From: Astropecten irregularis
Lineage: Eukaryota > Echinodermata > Asteroidea > Paxillosida > Astropectinidae
Direction: 5' to 3'
Assembly: GCA_963971285.1 (NCBI GenBank)
Contig: OZ020254.1
Location: 17,638,932 to 17,702,931, forward strand
DNA: 64,000 nucleotides
Below the pieces are notes generated by a model that did not search any database, was not told the origin of the DNA, and worked only from the letters and a program-made list of their open reading frames with translations. A program made the position numbers and the translations under genes. This document shows positions 31,531 through 42,900 of the stretch, piece by piece. The first letter of the stretch is position 1, and each line of letters starts with the position of its first letter.

Positions 31531-32165
31531 AGATGTCAATGTAGGTGGTAAATCTCAGTAGAAATATTAATGCAAACTTGCAGCTATCAGGCTCCTCTGG
31601 TGGGATTTGAACCAGAGACCAACCTAATACCTGCGAGAGAAAAACCCAAAGCTTCAATTCTGTGATCAAGAATGTGTAGCATTGCTGAAGGACAATTACT
31701 TTGTTGTGAATGTGACATAAGGATTTCAACACTGATATAGTTCCTCTGGTGGGATTTGAACCAGAAACTTTAGGTTAATGCTCAGATTATCTGAGAAACT
31801 TGTCTGATCAAGTAAGGAACCCAATCCACATTGGTGCCTCTGGTGGGATTTGAACCAGGGACTCTTAGGTTTACAGTCTTTAAATAATTTGTGGAGCTTA
31901 CAAGGTCGACTAGAGAACCCAATCCTGTACCTCTGGTAGGATTTGAACCAGAGACCCTCTTTATGCTCATAGGTGAGATTTTAGGTGATCAAAGACAGTT
32001 GTTTGATCCACATGGTGCCCCTGGTGGGATTTGAACCAGACACCATATTTATGCTCATAAGTGATAGTTTAGGTGATCAGAAATAATTGTGTGATTGTCA
32101 TTAATGATGGCAGATCCACATGGTGCCCCTGGTGGGATTTGAACCAGACACCCTTTAACTGAAAA
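31531..32165 (-). repeat. Tandem repeat with B-box-like hairpins
   Basis: About six units of 80-100 bp, each holding on the minus strand CTCTGGTTCAAATCCCACC followed by AGAGG. GGTTCAAATCC fits the pol III B-box consensus, and TCTGGT/ACCAGA forms a hairpin, but no A-box or full tRNA fold is present. The right arm has three related units at 56940-57190 and an outlier at 58120. Confidence 0.75.
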
Positions 32166-32254
32166 ACTATAAAATGGAACTTAAAAATAAGTGGGCTTTG
32201 GTTTACCTCCATACATTGACATCTAGTTTTGTTGACTTTAGAGCGTGATCCAAA

Positions 32255-32834
32255 TCCGTCCCTCACGTGAGGGACGGACATCAATGCATTAATTGCTTTG
32301 CCAAAGATTCCTTGAAAACTTATCATCAGTAAAAAACATGTAAATGTTTAGTCCTGACACCAGTGCAAGTCGGCCACATGCCATTTTCAATTTGTCTGTT
32401 TTCTTTATTTTTTTAAAGAAGATTTTAGGGCGTGAGGGACGGACATCAATAAAAATGACTACCTGCACCTGAGACTACTGATTTGTATTTATTATTGAAA
32501 CTTGGAAACATTTTCAACTGTGGTTAATTAAATTCAATACACTAATGTTCAAACTCCCCACTGACAAAATATTAAATCACTAACACTTACTAGAAAGCTT
32601 ACACTTGGGTTGAATTAAATGTGAGGGACGGACATTTTGTGTGTGAGGGACGGACAGAGATGTGACTAATTTTGAAAAACAAAACTTTATGAAAATGTTT
32701 ACTGTAAATTAAATGACTGAATCATAATCAATAGAATAACACAAATTGTGTTATAATTTGATCTAATTTCATTATAATTTTGAGCCATCAAAATAAATGT
32801 GAGGGACGGACATCATCAGCGTGAGGGACGGACA
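32255..32834. promoter_or_regulatory. Subterminal 14-mer cluster, right of the transposase stop
   Basis: GTGAGGGACGGACA occurs at about 32267 (with a near-complete inverted partner, TCCGTCCCTCAC, abutting it), 32432, 32621, 32643, 32799 and 32821. Clustered identical short repeats next to transposon ends are often transposase-binding sites; that role is inferred. Confidence 0.75.
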
Positions 32835-32947
32835 GTAGTTAACTATCAGCAAAGCTAGCTTACAACAATTTCCATCTTACAACACTGGGACCCTGTCCTA
32901 TTAAGGATGGAAGCAGTCAGACAAAAGGATTGTATAAGTTGTACTTT

Positions 32948-35209
32948 CTACAGAAATCTCTCCTTAAACAAGTGCTGAATGTCTTCAAAGTCAGACTTGG
33001 ACAGTGTTTGAACTGAAGACCGAGAAAATGAGATAGGAGTTGGTGCTTCTCTAAGCTTAAAGAAGATGTCTTTTTTGTCTGCCCAGCATGTGTCTTTGAC
33101 TTTGAAGACATTTTGCGTTGGATTTGCATGTTCTGAGAATTCAAGCTTCACTTTATGACTGCAGTCACCATTTCCAATTTCCAAGAGAATACCAACAAAC
33201 CAATAATGAAATAGGCTGAAGTAAACAGCAAACCAGTGACCAGCCTTTAAGTCTGTATCTGGCACGTTTTTAGCCTTTTCAACAACATGAGGGTGGGAGG
33301 TACATGTGGTAGATGCCATTGGTGGCCTGTGAATTGACATGTCATATTCCAATGACTGCATACAAGTACTGTCCTCATCTTCATCAGAGAAAGATGAATT
33401 TTTGTAGAACAGCAGCTTCCATTTTTGACAACCAATGCCTTTTCGTACAACTTGGTGAACTTGCCTGGTTCCAGGTACTGCAGTTGCTGATGACAGAGAT
33501 TCTGACAGAATAGCAACTTTACTTTTGTCAAGATACATTACTTGTGTTTTCAGAATCTGATTTGCATATGATGCAAATTCAGAAGCTGATGTTAAGACAA
33601 CTTTTTGGGCCATAACATCTCTGAATACAGAGCTTTTCACGGTGCCACCGATGGCATCTACCACTCCCTTACCATGATGAGATTCAAAATAGTTCCATGT
33701 TATGTTCAAATCACTTGGATAATCACACAGTAAAGCAAACGTATATCGTGACTTGAATTGGGCAGCGCATCCATCACTCCAAAAGTTTACAAATTGAAGA
33801 TTTGGTACATGCTGCCTGATGTTTTCAAGCAACATGTTATTGCATGTGAATGCAACAGCTTTTCCTCGCTCATGATGATCAGACTCATTACTGACCACGA
33901 CAAATGACTTAGATTCAGTGTCTCCAGATCGATTTGAAAACCATACACATGCTGTGTATAGGGCAAAATTCTCATGTCCAAAGTAGGCAGACTGAATTTC
34001 ATGCTGTTGCTTATTTTCATAATTTTCCGCAAAGTCAACATGAAAGATGGCTGTTCCAGGGGGGATGCTGGTTCGCATGGCTTGCATCACAGCATGTTGT
34101 TCTTTAATGTTATAGTGATGACGGCGGAAATTCTTTAGCATGTTCTGTAGCTCCTCTGCTGCTTCAGGACCTGTGACAGTTTGTGGCAGTTTTTCAGGAT
34201 ATTTTTTTTCCGAAGACTTTTTCCACTGATGAAAAGTGATGGAGTCAACCAACTGTAATTCTTCCAAATTGTCTTTGAGAAGTTCCATTCCTGGACACAG
34301 ATCACACTCACCATCAATACACTCCTTATTGTCATCGGAGCATATCGTGAGGAAAAGTAAGCCCCTCTTTGATATTGTTGGCAGCTTTGTGTGGGCATCC
34401 ACAGAGTGGAGTAGTAAGTCCAAGTTCTCACAATCAGGGCACAAGCATGAGAATTGAGGGATGTCACTCTTGACTTTGACATAGTTGAACTGTGGTAAAT
34501 TCATCATTCTTTGGAATGTTCCATATCCAATTGTGCAGCCATATTCACACTTCAATTCCTCATTGAGCATTGGCAGAATGGAACTGTAAGTCCACAATAA
34601 GTAGCGCTTTGACTTGTACACCTTGGATCCATCTTCCGCCTTTCCACAGTAGACCACATCTTTTCGGCCAGGACATGCATACGTGATACTCTCTTTCTGG
34701 AAGAACTTTTCTACACTGGCTATCTGCGCATCATTCAGAGTCTTCGGTCTGCCTGCTGTTGGGGCTGAAGTAGAAGGGCTTGATGGCAATGATTCTGCAA
34801 TTTTTTTCTTGCTTGCTGGACTGAGGTTATTTACCAGACGATGAATGATGGCATGCCTCTTTGCTGGAGAATGCGGTAGGGCAGAACTGGCACGTTTAAC
34901 ACTCCGAAAAAATGTCTGTTTATACTTGAATGGTGTTTGATCTGCTCCATTCTGCAACTTAGTAGGACTTGGTTCAGGTACTGGTTCTTCATCATTAGGC
35001 TGTATTGCGCTGTGCTTCTTGGCTTGTCTCTCCCTTTGCTTTCTCTCTCGATCAGCTCTACGATGTCCTTCTGCTTGATCTTTATCCATGTAGATTTTTG
35101 CTCGTGCTCTTTGTTTCCGTAGCTTTTCCCGGTTTCTGATTTCTCGAAGGTGGTTTTGCCTATACTTGGACTGCCTTTGCGCACTGCTCATAGCTTCTTT
35201 TTTATCCAT
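32948..35209 (-). CDS. DDD/E-type transposase, 753 residues, intact
   Basis: A single uninterrupted frame from ATG 35209 to TAG 32948. The N-terminus (1-65) is very basic and helical (QRQSKYRQNHLREIRNREKL), a likely DNA-binding or bZIP-like segment. Cysteines at 255, 257, 260, 290, 297, 302 and 305 (CLCPDC, CIDGECDLC) may bind zinc. The RNase H-like core shows VDFAENY with Asp392, FWSDGCAAQFKSR with Asp479, and FESHHGKGVVDAIGGTVK with Glu509 and Asp518. From family knowledge these three blocks define a group of transposon-derived proteins common in cnidarians, arthropods and fish; Asp518 or Glu509 would be the third catalytic residue. The C-terminus (about 655-720) has a WFAVYF / YWFVGILLEI / DTCWADKKDIFFKL domain, probably SH3- or Tudor-like. 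Intact length suggests recent activity. A second in-frame ATG lies at 35191. Confidence 0.88.
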   Translation of the reverse strand: MDKKEAMSSAQRQSKYRQNHLREIRNREKLRKQRARAKIYMDKDQAEGHRRADRERKQRERQAKKHSAIQPNDEEPVPEPSPTKLQNGADQTPFKYKQTFFRSVKRASSALPHSPAKRHAIIHRLVNNLSPASKKKIAESLPSSPSTSAPTAGRPKTLNDAQIASVEKFFQKESITYACPGRKDVVYCGKAEDGSKVYKSKRYLLWTYSSILPMLNEELKCEYGCTIGYGTFQRMMNLPQFNYVKVKSDIPQFSCLCPDCENLDLLLHSVDAHTKLPTISKRGLLFLTICSDDNKECIDGECDLCPGMELLKDNLEELQLVDSITFHQWKKSSEKKYPEKLPQTVTGPEAAEELQNMLKNFRRHHYNIKEQHAVMQAMRTSIPPGTAIFHVDFAENYENKQQHEIQSAYFGHENFALYTACVWFSNRSGDTESKSFVVVSNESDHHERGKAVAFTCNNMLLENIRQHVPNLQFVNFWSDGCAAQFKSRYTFALLCDYPSDLNITWNYFESHHGKGVVDAIGGTVKSSVFRDVMAQKVVLTSASEFASYANQILKTQVMYLDKSKVAILSESLSSATAVPGTRQVHQVVRKGIGCQKWKLLFYKNSSFSDEDEDSTCMQSLEYDMSIHRPPMASTTCTSHPHVVEKAKNVPDTDLKAGHWFAVYFSLFHYWFVGILLEIGNGDCSHKVKLEFSEHANPTQNVFKVKDTCWADKKDIFFKLREAPTPISFSRSSVQTLSKSDFEDIQHLFKERFL

Positions 35210-35800
35210 TTTTTTTACTGTGTTTCACTCTCTAGCTCAGTGCCCAACACCTTCTATGAATGACACTGTACTGTACTTGAATAGTTGACATGTACATGTA
35301 CATATGACCACCAGCATTACCACCAGGGAAGAAAATCGAAGGGGGTTTAATGGAGAAATGGGTAAATTCTTCAGTATTCATTGTGTACAGTTAGGAACCC
35401 TTTTACATGTACACCCCTATTTCAAAAATAGGCTTGCCATCATGTTTAAGGCACAGTGCATGCCCTAATTAAAAGTATTACATTGTATAGTTTTAGGTGA
35501 AATTAAATGTATCAAATATGACACAGAAAAATTTCTGGGGCTGGATAATATTCCTGGAAAATGGGCCGAAGAGCAAAGTGCCATGCTGTGCACTATTGGT
35601 AGGAATAAATTACTGCTGCTTTTTCATCAGGTATGCTGATGACACCCACATAATTGAGATACCTGTATAAGGAGAATGTCTGTTCTGCCCTTCCACTCAA
35701 TGTTTTGCACTGTTTTTTTTCTTGGTTCATCAACAATGATAAACCCTGGAAAGTTACCATGTGTAAAAATATCGCTACTGGCCTGAGAATTATCATTTTA

Positions 35801-36185
35801 ATTATCGTGAGGGACGGACATGTCCGTCCCTCACGATAATTAAGATGGTATAACTTCATACAATAAAAGCCAAGATGCAAATAGTGTTGTATCCCAGTAG
35901 TGATTGATAATCATCAATAGGTAAGATATATTCTAAATCCATTTGATTTATTTTGTGCCTTGAGAAAAACAAAGATGATTCTAATGCGTGAGGGACGGAC
36001 AATATTGGGAATGTTGTGCTGAAGTGACCCTCCTGTTTAATAACGAAGGGGCAGTTAGTTTAACCCATGTTTGTAAGAAAGCTATAGGTATGTATTCTTT
36101 TAATATGCACAACAACTGCAGGATTCCAGCCCTTCCTTAATTTCAGAACTCACCCTTTTAAATGAAGTTGCTGTCCGTCCCTCAC
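35801..36185. promoter_or_regulatory. Subterminal 14-mer cluster upstream of the transposase gene, with 40-bp palindrome
   Basis: The same GTGAGGGACGGACA word occurs at 35807 (+), 35821 (-), 35988 (+) and 36172 (-). Bases 35801-35840 form a perfect 40-bp palindrome whose half-site is the 14-mer plus ATTATC. No copy of the 14-mer was seen inside the ORF. Confidence 0.78.
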
Positions 36186-38629
36186 ATTTTACAATAATTA
36201 GTTTCACCTTTAACGCATGATACTCGTGAGTTAATGGTGACATTGTAAGAAATACCTTTTAGATTAGAAAAATATGATCCTTTCTTAGTAAAAAGAAGTA
36301 ATTTTCAAGGTTGTTGAAGGAATTTTAATTTTTTCCCTAAATGTTACCTAATTTTGGATCACGCTCTTTATTGATGTGTAATTTATTGTATCATACATTT
36401 GTATTTTTTGCCTGTTGTACTGAAGAAACACTCAATGCTATGACAGCTGAATGTCCATGCTAATCATTGCTAAACAAGTTGGCTTTGGGAATTTCGATTT
36501 TATTTAAAAATATCCAAAATAGTCAAATTCTTGCCTGAGATGGATCTTTTCCTTGTGGAAGATGGCCATGATATGAAGAAGATGATACTTTGTAGACTCA
36601 GTCTTTCTTGAGCCAATGATGGTTTCAAACAAAAATGAAATTTGATTCCAAGCTACGTGTATTCAATGCATAAACAAAAACAATGTCAACAATTTCTTCT
36701 TTTTTTAAATCTTGTCTAATGCAGTGTAAAAAGTGGTCATGTGCATTGTGTGTTTCTGACAGCGAGCTAGGGTTTATGTCAAAGATGGGATGGATTCGTG
36801 ATATTTTTGTAGTCAGTTTTTCAGACCCCAAATTATAACACTGCCTTGGTGGCAAATCAATTTCAATTCTGCATTGTATGTCACACCTTGTGTCCATGCA
36901 ACACAAAACTATTTCCCCTGGGTGGGAACCGTTTATCAGGTCCACTTGTTACTTTGTATTTTTGCTCAAGTTAGTCCCTTTTCCCCTGGTTGGGGCAACT
37001 TTCCACAATGAGCAGGCTTTTCCTCTGAAACATTCTAAATGTGACATGTTTGAATCCCAAATTCTGCCATCAAATTTGATCATGCTGCTGTGCCATTTCA
37101 CTTTCCTCTTTTCCTTCACAAATGGATCCATCCCTTCTCATTGTAAAAGTTCTAAAACTTGCATCTATAGTGGTTCAGGATTTGGTATCACATTCAGACA
37201 TGTATAAAATATCCATTTTTATTTCCTTTTCTTTAGGCCTATACATGAAATTCTTTCAGAGCTATTTTGGAAAGCTTTTTCCCTTTTCGATCTCCAGTTC
37301 TCAAACATCAATTCTAGTCATTTTGGAATTTTTCTAAAATATCAGCATCTTTTTTTTTCTTTGTGGACATAATACATGACTGCCCGTAATTAGACAGTAT
37401 TGAGTCGATATGTTTCACTCATAAAATACTTTTTACATATTTTACATGAATTTCTCATCCTCTTCAAATTCAAACTCTTACCAGTTGTACCCCTGGGTGG
37501 GACTTGAAACAAACCCCTTTAAATTTCATGGCAAAATTCTATCTTTAGGCCTACATAATGTTTGAATGTGATTCACAATCCTGAACCATATCTTTGCTTA
37601 ATAATCTGAAGTAAATTTTTGTACATGTTTTAGGGTTCATTCATTTGAAGTGACAGGGGTTGTAGATGTCCAAAAATGTGGGTTTGACACAATTTCAGAT
37701 TCATCTTTTACATTTTTTCTTTTTAATTCTGGTATTCACATGTTATTTTTTTGAGTTGAGATACATATCATTCAATTTGGGGTTTAAAAAAGATAGGGTT
37801 TTTTCCTTCTTTGTTTGGTCTTTTTTTGGGGGGGGGGTGTTGGCAATAACTTTTTTCCCAAATTTTTTTTCGAGACCTAATGAACAACTCCATAATTTCA
37901 AATGAATGCACTCTAAAATTCTATTTTATTGCTTTTTTCTTATGTTTTATCTTTGTGGGTGTGTGAGTTTCTCCAACAGACAGATTGATCATGCGTCGCT
38001 AAGCAACAATAACAACCTCAAATTGTGTGCGTCCGTACAAGAAAATGCATGAAAATTCATGCAGAAGCACTAAAAAAAAATGCATATTTTTGTGCATATT
38101 TCACATTCAATACTATTATTTCCTACAAAATATGTGCCAAATTCCTTATTGTGTGTGTATCTTGCTATGCAACAATAACAAACTAAAATTGTATACAAGA
38201 AAATGCATGAAAATTCATGCAGAAGCCTTGAAAAAGCATGCATATTTATATGTGCATGTTTCTTGAACTTAATAGTAGCAATTTTTCCTATAGAAATATA
38301 ATGTCAAATGCCTTGAACTGTTCATTATGTATCCCAAAATTCAAAACTGCTTCAAAACATCAGGACAAAATTGATTTAAAATATTTTCTCTTCAAAACTT
38401 AAGAAGCAAAAACAAGCTTTTTCATTTGGACAGCACAAAACTTTTCACAGTTTCTTGTCTAAATTTTCCTTCCCATGTACATCGTCACATTTTAAGGAGC
38501 TGATCTAGATTCTGTTTGTTGGAGTAATTCTCACATCGTTATTTAAAATTGTTATAATCTGTTGTTAAAGTGTTTAAATCCTGTACAGATCAAATACACA
38601 TAGGAAAGAAGCTCAGACGAGCATGTGAG

Positions 38630-41600
38630 TGTCGGTTGGTGCGTTCCTCTGCTGTCTATAGGATGTGGAGCAACTTTAATGACCCGGGTGCATTGGTTGA
38701 TATGCGTCAGCTTGAGTGAAACCTGTCTTCAGTGTTGCTGGTATTCTACTCTGTAAGTGTTCTGCCTCACATGATTTGACAAGCTCATACCCAAATTCTG
38801 CTTGCGGCAAAAACTAGAAGAAAGGAATTGATTGTTGTACACTAAGATGCTGATAGCGCTTGTATGATTGGTGCGAAGGACAGAGGACCCTTTTTTTCGC
38901 ACAGTTTTTTTCGCACTGATACTTTTGTTATCCTAAGTTGGTACCCTTCATCTTACTGTTCCTGTGTAACCAGGTCTCTTTTTAGGCCGGTCATGATGAC
39001 CAACCCTTTTGCATAGGACATCTGCTTCTGATCTGAGGGGGCTCTTGACCTGATAGATGATGGTGACCTCTACTCAGTTGTTGATGTGATGATTAGAGAA
39101 ACAGTTTTTTGGCATTGCTGGTTTACTTCATTACACTTCTCAGGTTTTGACCATTGGTTTCACTTGTGTAGTAGAATTTAAGGTTTTAAAACTTAAAAAA
39201 TTTAGCAAGCTGTGGCACTGTGATAAAATGATAACATAATTTGCATTAGTGAAGTACATGTAATTGTTAATATAAAATCTTGCTAAGAATACAACAGTAA
39301 TGTAACCAAATGACAGAAATAAAGATAAAGGCTGAAATAACCATAAAGTAACAATAAAAAGTTATCTTCATATTAACCTCACCCTAAAAAATACTGACAA
39401 AGTCGGTACAATTATTGAAATTGAAAACATCCAAGAAGTCAAAAAATAATCAGATAAAATTAGGAATAAACTGATATGGGGGCATTTTCAGAAGCACCAA
39501 AAGGCTGGTATAGAAAGTAACAGCCTTTTACAAAAAAATTATAAATGATCCGTGTTGCAACAGAAACAACCAATAATAGAAATGTAACATGATAACGGAA
39601 CATCAACTTCAACCTAAATATTAGTTGTGTGATAGAGATTTCAACTGACAAAATAATTAGGAACAAACCAATATGGTGGCATTTTCAGAAGCCCCAATAT
39701 AAATGGCCAAAATGTATGCCAAAAAAAATAAATAAATAACCCTAAAAAGTTATCTTCATATTAACTTCACCCTAAAAATACTGGCAAAGTCGGTACAATT
39801 ATTGAAATTGAAAATATACAAAAAATCAAAGAATAATTAGATAAAATTAGGAATAAACCAATATGGGGGCATTTTCAGAAGCCCCAATATAAATGGCCAA
39901 AAGTTATGCAAAAATTATGATGTTGCAACATAAACAAATAATTATTAGAAAGACACATTAACTTCAACTTAGATATAAGTTGTGTCCTCTTAACATGTTG
40001 ACTAGCATGCACCATTTAGGGCCTTTCATCAGAAGATTAATTTATTCACGCAGATCTAGAATAAATCAGTAAATCACTCTAAAAAATACAATGAATGCTA
40101 CCATAGGATACCTTGATAAATGAAACTAAAAAATGCAATAGGTTTAGGATTCCTAAACCTATGGTATAAACCATCTATCTACATTAGGAGTCAATTTACT
40201 TTAGTTCACTTCAGTATTTATTTCCACATAGGTCAACATATTTGCAAAGTCAGTATAATTATCAAGATTATAAACAAACAAAAAGTAATTAAAAAGATGT
40301 AAAAAATGATCACATCTCTGCGACTAACAAAATAAACAGGAATAAAAAATAGGTATAAAAATGGCCAAACATAGACAAGTAATAACTAGACATTTAATGT
40401 TCGTCCCGTGGGCGAACACGAAAGCTGTTCCGATTTTGTTCCGAATTTGCTCATTAGTCCGACAACACAGTTCTGTAGCTTTGGTTGTATCCGTAACTAT
40501 GGTTACGAACATGTGACATAAGGAAGACATTTTTCCTTCTTTTTTAGGGTTTAAAGCCTCAAAATAATCTTTTATGATTACTTTTCTTTAATTCTGTTTA
40601 GCAAAATCATCCCTGAAAATAAAAAACATGTTTTTTGACGTGAGGTAAATAGGTTGAATTCTGAAGAAAAAGAACGAAGGAATAAAAAATGTAAATAATC
40701 TGATGATGTCATAATGACTTTATCATTAAATCGTAAGATTATATGTAACACAGATTTCGTACACACTAAATGTCAAGGCAATCTGCCATTGTTAGGGGTA
40801 AAATGATGACATCATGTTGATGTCATAATAATTTTTGTGGCAGCATACATATCTATGGTATGTAGCAGTACTATTGCAGACTAAGAATAGGGCGCTAACA
40901 AAATTGACTCATTCAAAATTCTGTCATGTTCCTAATATATAAACAATTAAGCAAAATACTTTTTTGATGCAAATTTACCTTATAAGCTTTCATATGATTT
41001 AGCTTTTAAGCATTGAAATAATGCTAAGAATAAGAAGTCGATTATTAAAACCAAAAGCACAAAGTAAAAGTTAGGCCGAGAAGGGTGATAAAGAATAATG
41101 AAAAATAATAATAACAAAAACAATCACAAGCAATTTAAAAACTATTCCGACCTGGAATACGTCAGAGCAGCTAATAAAAAGTTTGTAAACTAGGATAGTT
41201 ACAGGTAAATAAGTAAAATTATTCAGGTATTAGCGTAGAAAATACTGGTAGCATTCTTCTTCTACACAAGTGAAACCAAGAAATCCATGAGGACATGATT
41301 GTTTCATTACTGCGCATGAGTTCATGGTTTTTGAGGGGGTAATTTGTGATTCAGAATTCACAAACAGTTAAATTCGGGGCAAAAACGTTATTCAAAATTT
41401 GCCGAAGTAAGCTGCATGTTGAGATGTTGTTTCTCTGGTCAGCACATCATCATCTGGGCTGAAGTTGTTGTCATTTTGAAGGTCAAGGACTCAATTAGTG
41501 ATGGAGTGGAAGTGTCCAGATGAATCGGCCTTTATTTTTGCTTTTTTTGCCTCCAAAGTTCACCACCAAAATGTCTTCCAAGAACATATAGCGGCCTGTT

Positions 41601-41910
41601 GCCCGAACAGGGGGTGAAGTCTGAAGTACACCCATGCAGGTCTATTAAGATTTAAGTGTACAACAATGAATCCTTTCTAAGCTTTGTTCAGGCCTTTGCT
41701 AGTCTTTACAATGCGCGGCATTTGCATGCCAACAAAAGCCTGCATAGGCAATGAGCTTGTTGAAATGTGTGTTGCAGAACGCCTATTGAGCAGAATACCA
41801 GGGACACTAAGTTGGGTTTCAACTCAAGAGGGCGCTTTATCAGCCGAAGTGCTTGGGTCATTAAGTTGCTTCATGTTCTGGACAGCAGAGGGCGCACCAA
41901 CCGGCACTTG
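38630..41910. repeat. Nested long-inverted-repeat unit in the left arm
   Basis: Sequence starting GGTTGGTGCG at about 38634 reappears inverted, ending near 41903, with diverged terminal repeats of roughly 550-650 bp. Shared words include AATGACCC, TTCATTGTTGTACAC-like sequence and GGTTTCACTTGTGTAG. The AT-rich centre has a direct repeat (39361-39500, part of 39640-39710, and 39749-39920; ATATGGGGGCATTTTCAGAA). No protein-like frame was found. It could be a non-autonomous element or an older foldback. Confidence 0.7.
40126..40150. repeat. 25-bp odd palindrome around TTTAGGATTCCTAAA
   Basis: ATAGGTTTAGGA and TCCTAAACCTAT flank a single T. It is conserved in the mirrored position near 52764-52790 of the right arm, within a block of near-identity. 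Confidence 0.6.
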
Positions 41911-42459
41911 CAATTAAAAAAAAAATAATAAAAAAAATAATTGACACGATAGACAGTGATCTCTTTTTGCATTTTTATTTTGTCAATACCTGAAGTACCC
42001 CCTCTATTTACAAATATATGTGGTTAACCAAGAGTACACTTAACTGGTTTTAAAGGGACTACATTGCAAACAGCCTCTCTGAAAAATGGACAACAGTAAG
42101 AGGGCGCTATTTCAACAGACTATTATCCAGCATCAACAGCGCCCTCTAATTATAGACCATTTTCAAAGATGCTTATTGAAATAGTTTCAACAATACAAAC
42201 TTCTGGCAATTTTCATGCGACCTCTATACACATTAACCTGACACTGCACAGAGGTCATATGTAAATAACCTAAAGATTGTACGACTGGGACACATTTCAA
42301 CTTGCAATGCAGCCCCTTTGCAAAGATGCCATTTGAAACCTAACCTATGACCTTGTTTTTCTTATTACAGCGCAAGCAATGCAACGGATATATAAAGTTT
42401 TTGGGCTTGTACGAATGAGAGAACTTGCGAAATAGCAGAACAGATGCAAAGAATATTGA

Positions 42460-42900
42460 CTTTTGAATGTTGTAGCGCATATCAATGTTTCTTTCTTTGT
42501 ATTCCTTTTTGTATTTGCAGGAAAATGCTTTTGGGTGCAACACGATGATTCTAATGTGAACGAACAAAGTCAAACAGATATGAAATTCTGATGTTACTTT
42601 TGAATGTTTACGCGCACATCAAAGTTTCTTTCTTTGTATTCCTTTTTGTATTTGCGGAAAGTGCTTTTGCATGGGTGCAACACGATGATTCTAATGTGAA
42701 CGAAAGTCAAACAAATATGCAATTCTGATGTTACTTTTGAATATTGTCGCGCATATCAAAGTTTCTTTCTTTGTATTCCTTTTTGCATTTGCAGGAAAGT
42801 GCTTTTGTATGCAACACGGTGATTCTAATGTGGACGAACAAAGTCAAGCAATACGCAATTCTGAGGTTGCAGCGCAGACAATTTGGAAAGGTCACTGAAT
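42460..42900. repeat. Tandem repeat of about 133 bp, left arm only
   Basis: Three units share TTTCTTTCTTTGTATTCC and GATTCTAATGTG (starts near 42463, 42597 and 42735). The right arm has one copy of this unit, but three copies of the neighbouring sequence. Confidence 0.75.

Larger units (their letters stand above)
32241..36366 (-). mobile_element. 4.1 kb autonomous DNA transposon, Sola-like
   Basis: The element begins GAGCGTGATCCAAA and ends with its exact reverse complement (36353-36366). It is flanked by TTTA at 32237-32240 and 36367-36370, a 4-bp target duplication. It encodes one intact transposase on the minus strand. The opposite palindrome arm shows the unoccupied site at 56812-56834, which matches the joined flanks at 21 of 23 positions by eye. 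The 4-bp duplication and DDD-type transposase fit the Sola superfamily from memory; superfamily assignment is moderate, element boundaries are strong. Confidence 0.9.

Noticed and set aside
42460-42900. CRISPR-like array
   Set aside because: The DNA is animal, the units are simple tandem repeats of about 133 bp with no spacer structure, and no cas-like gene is present.
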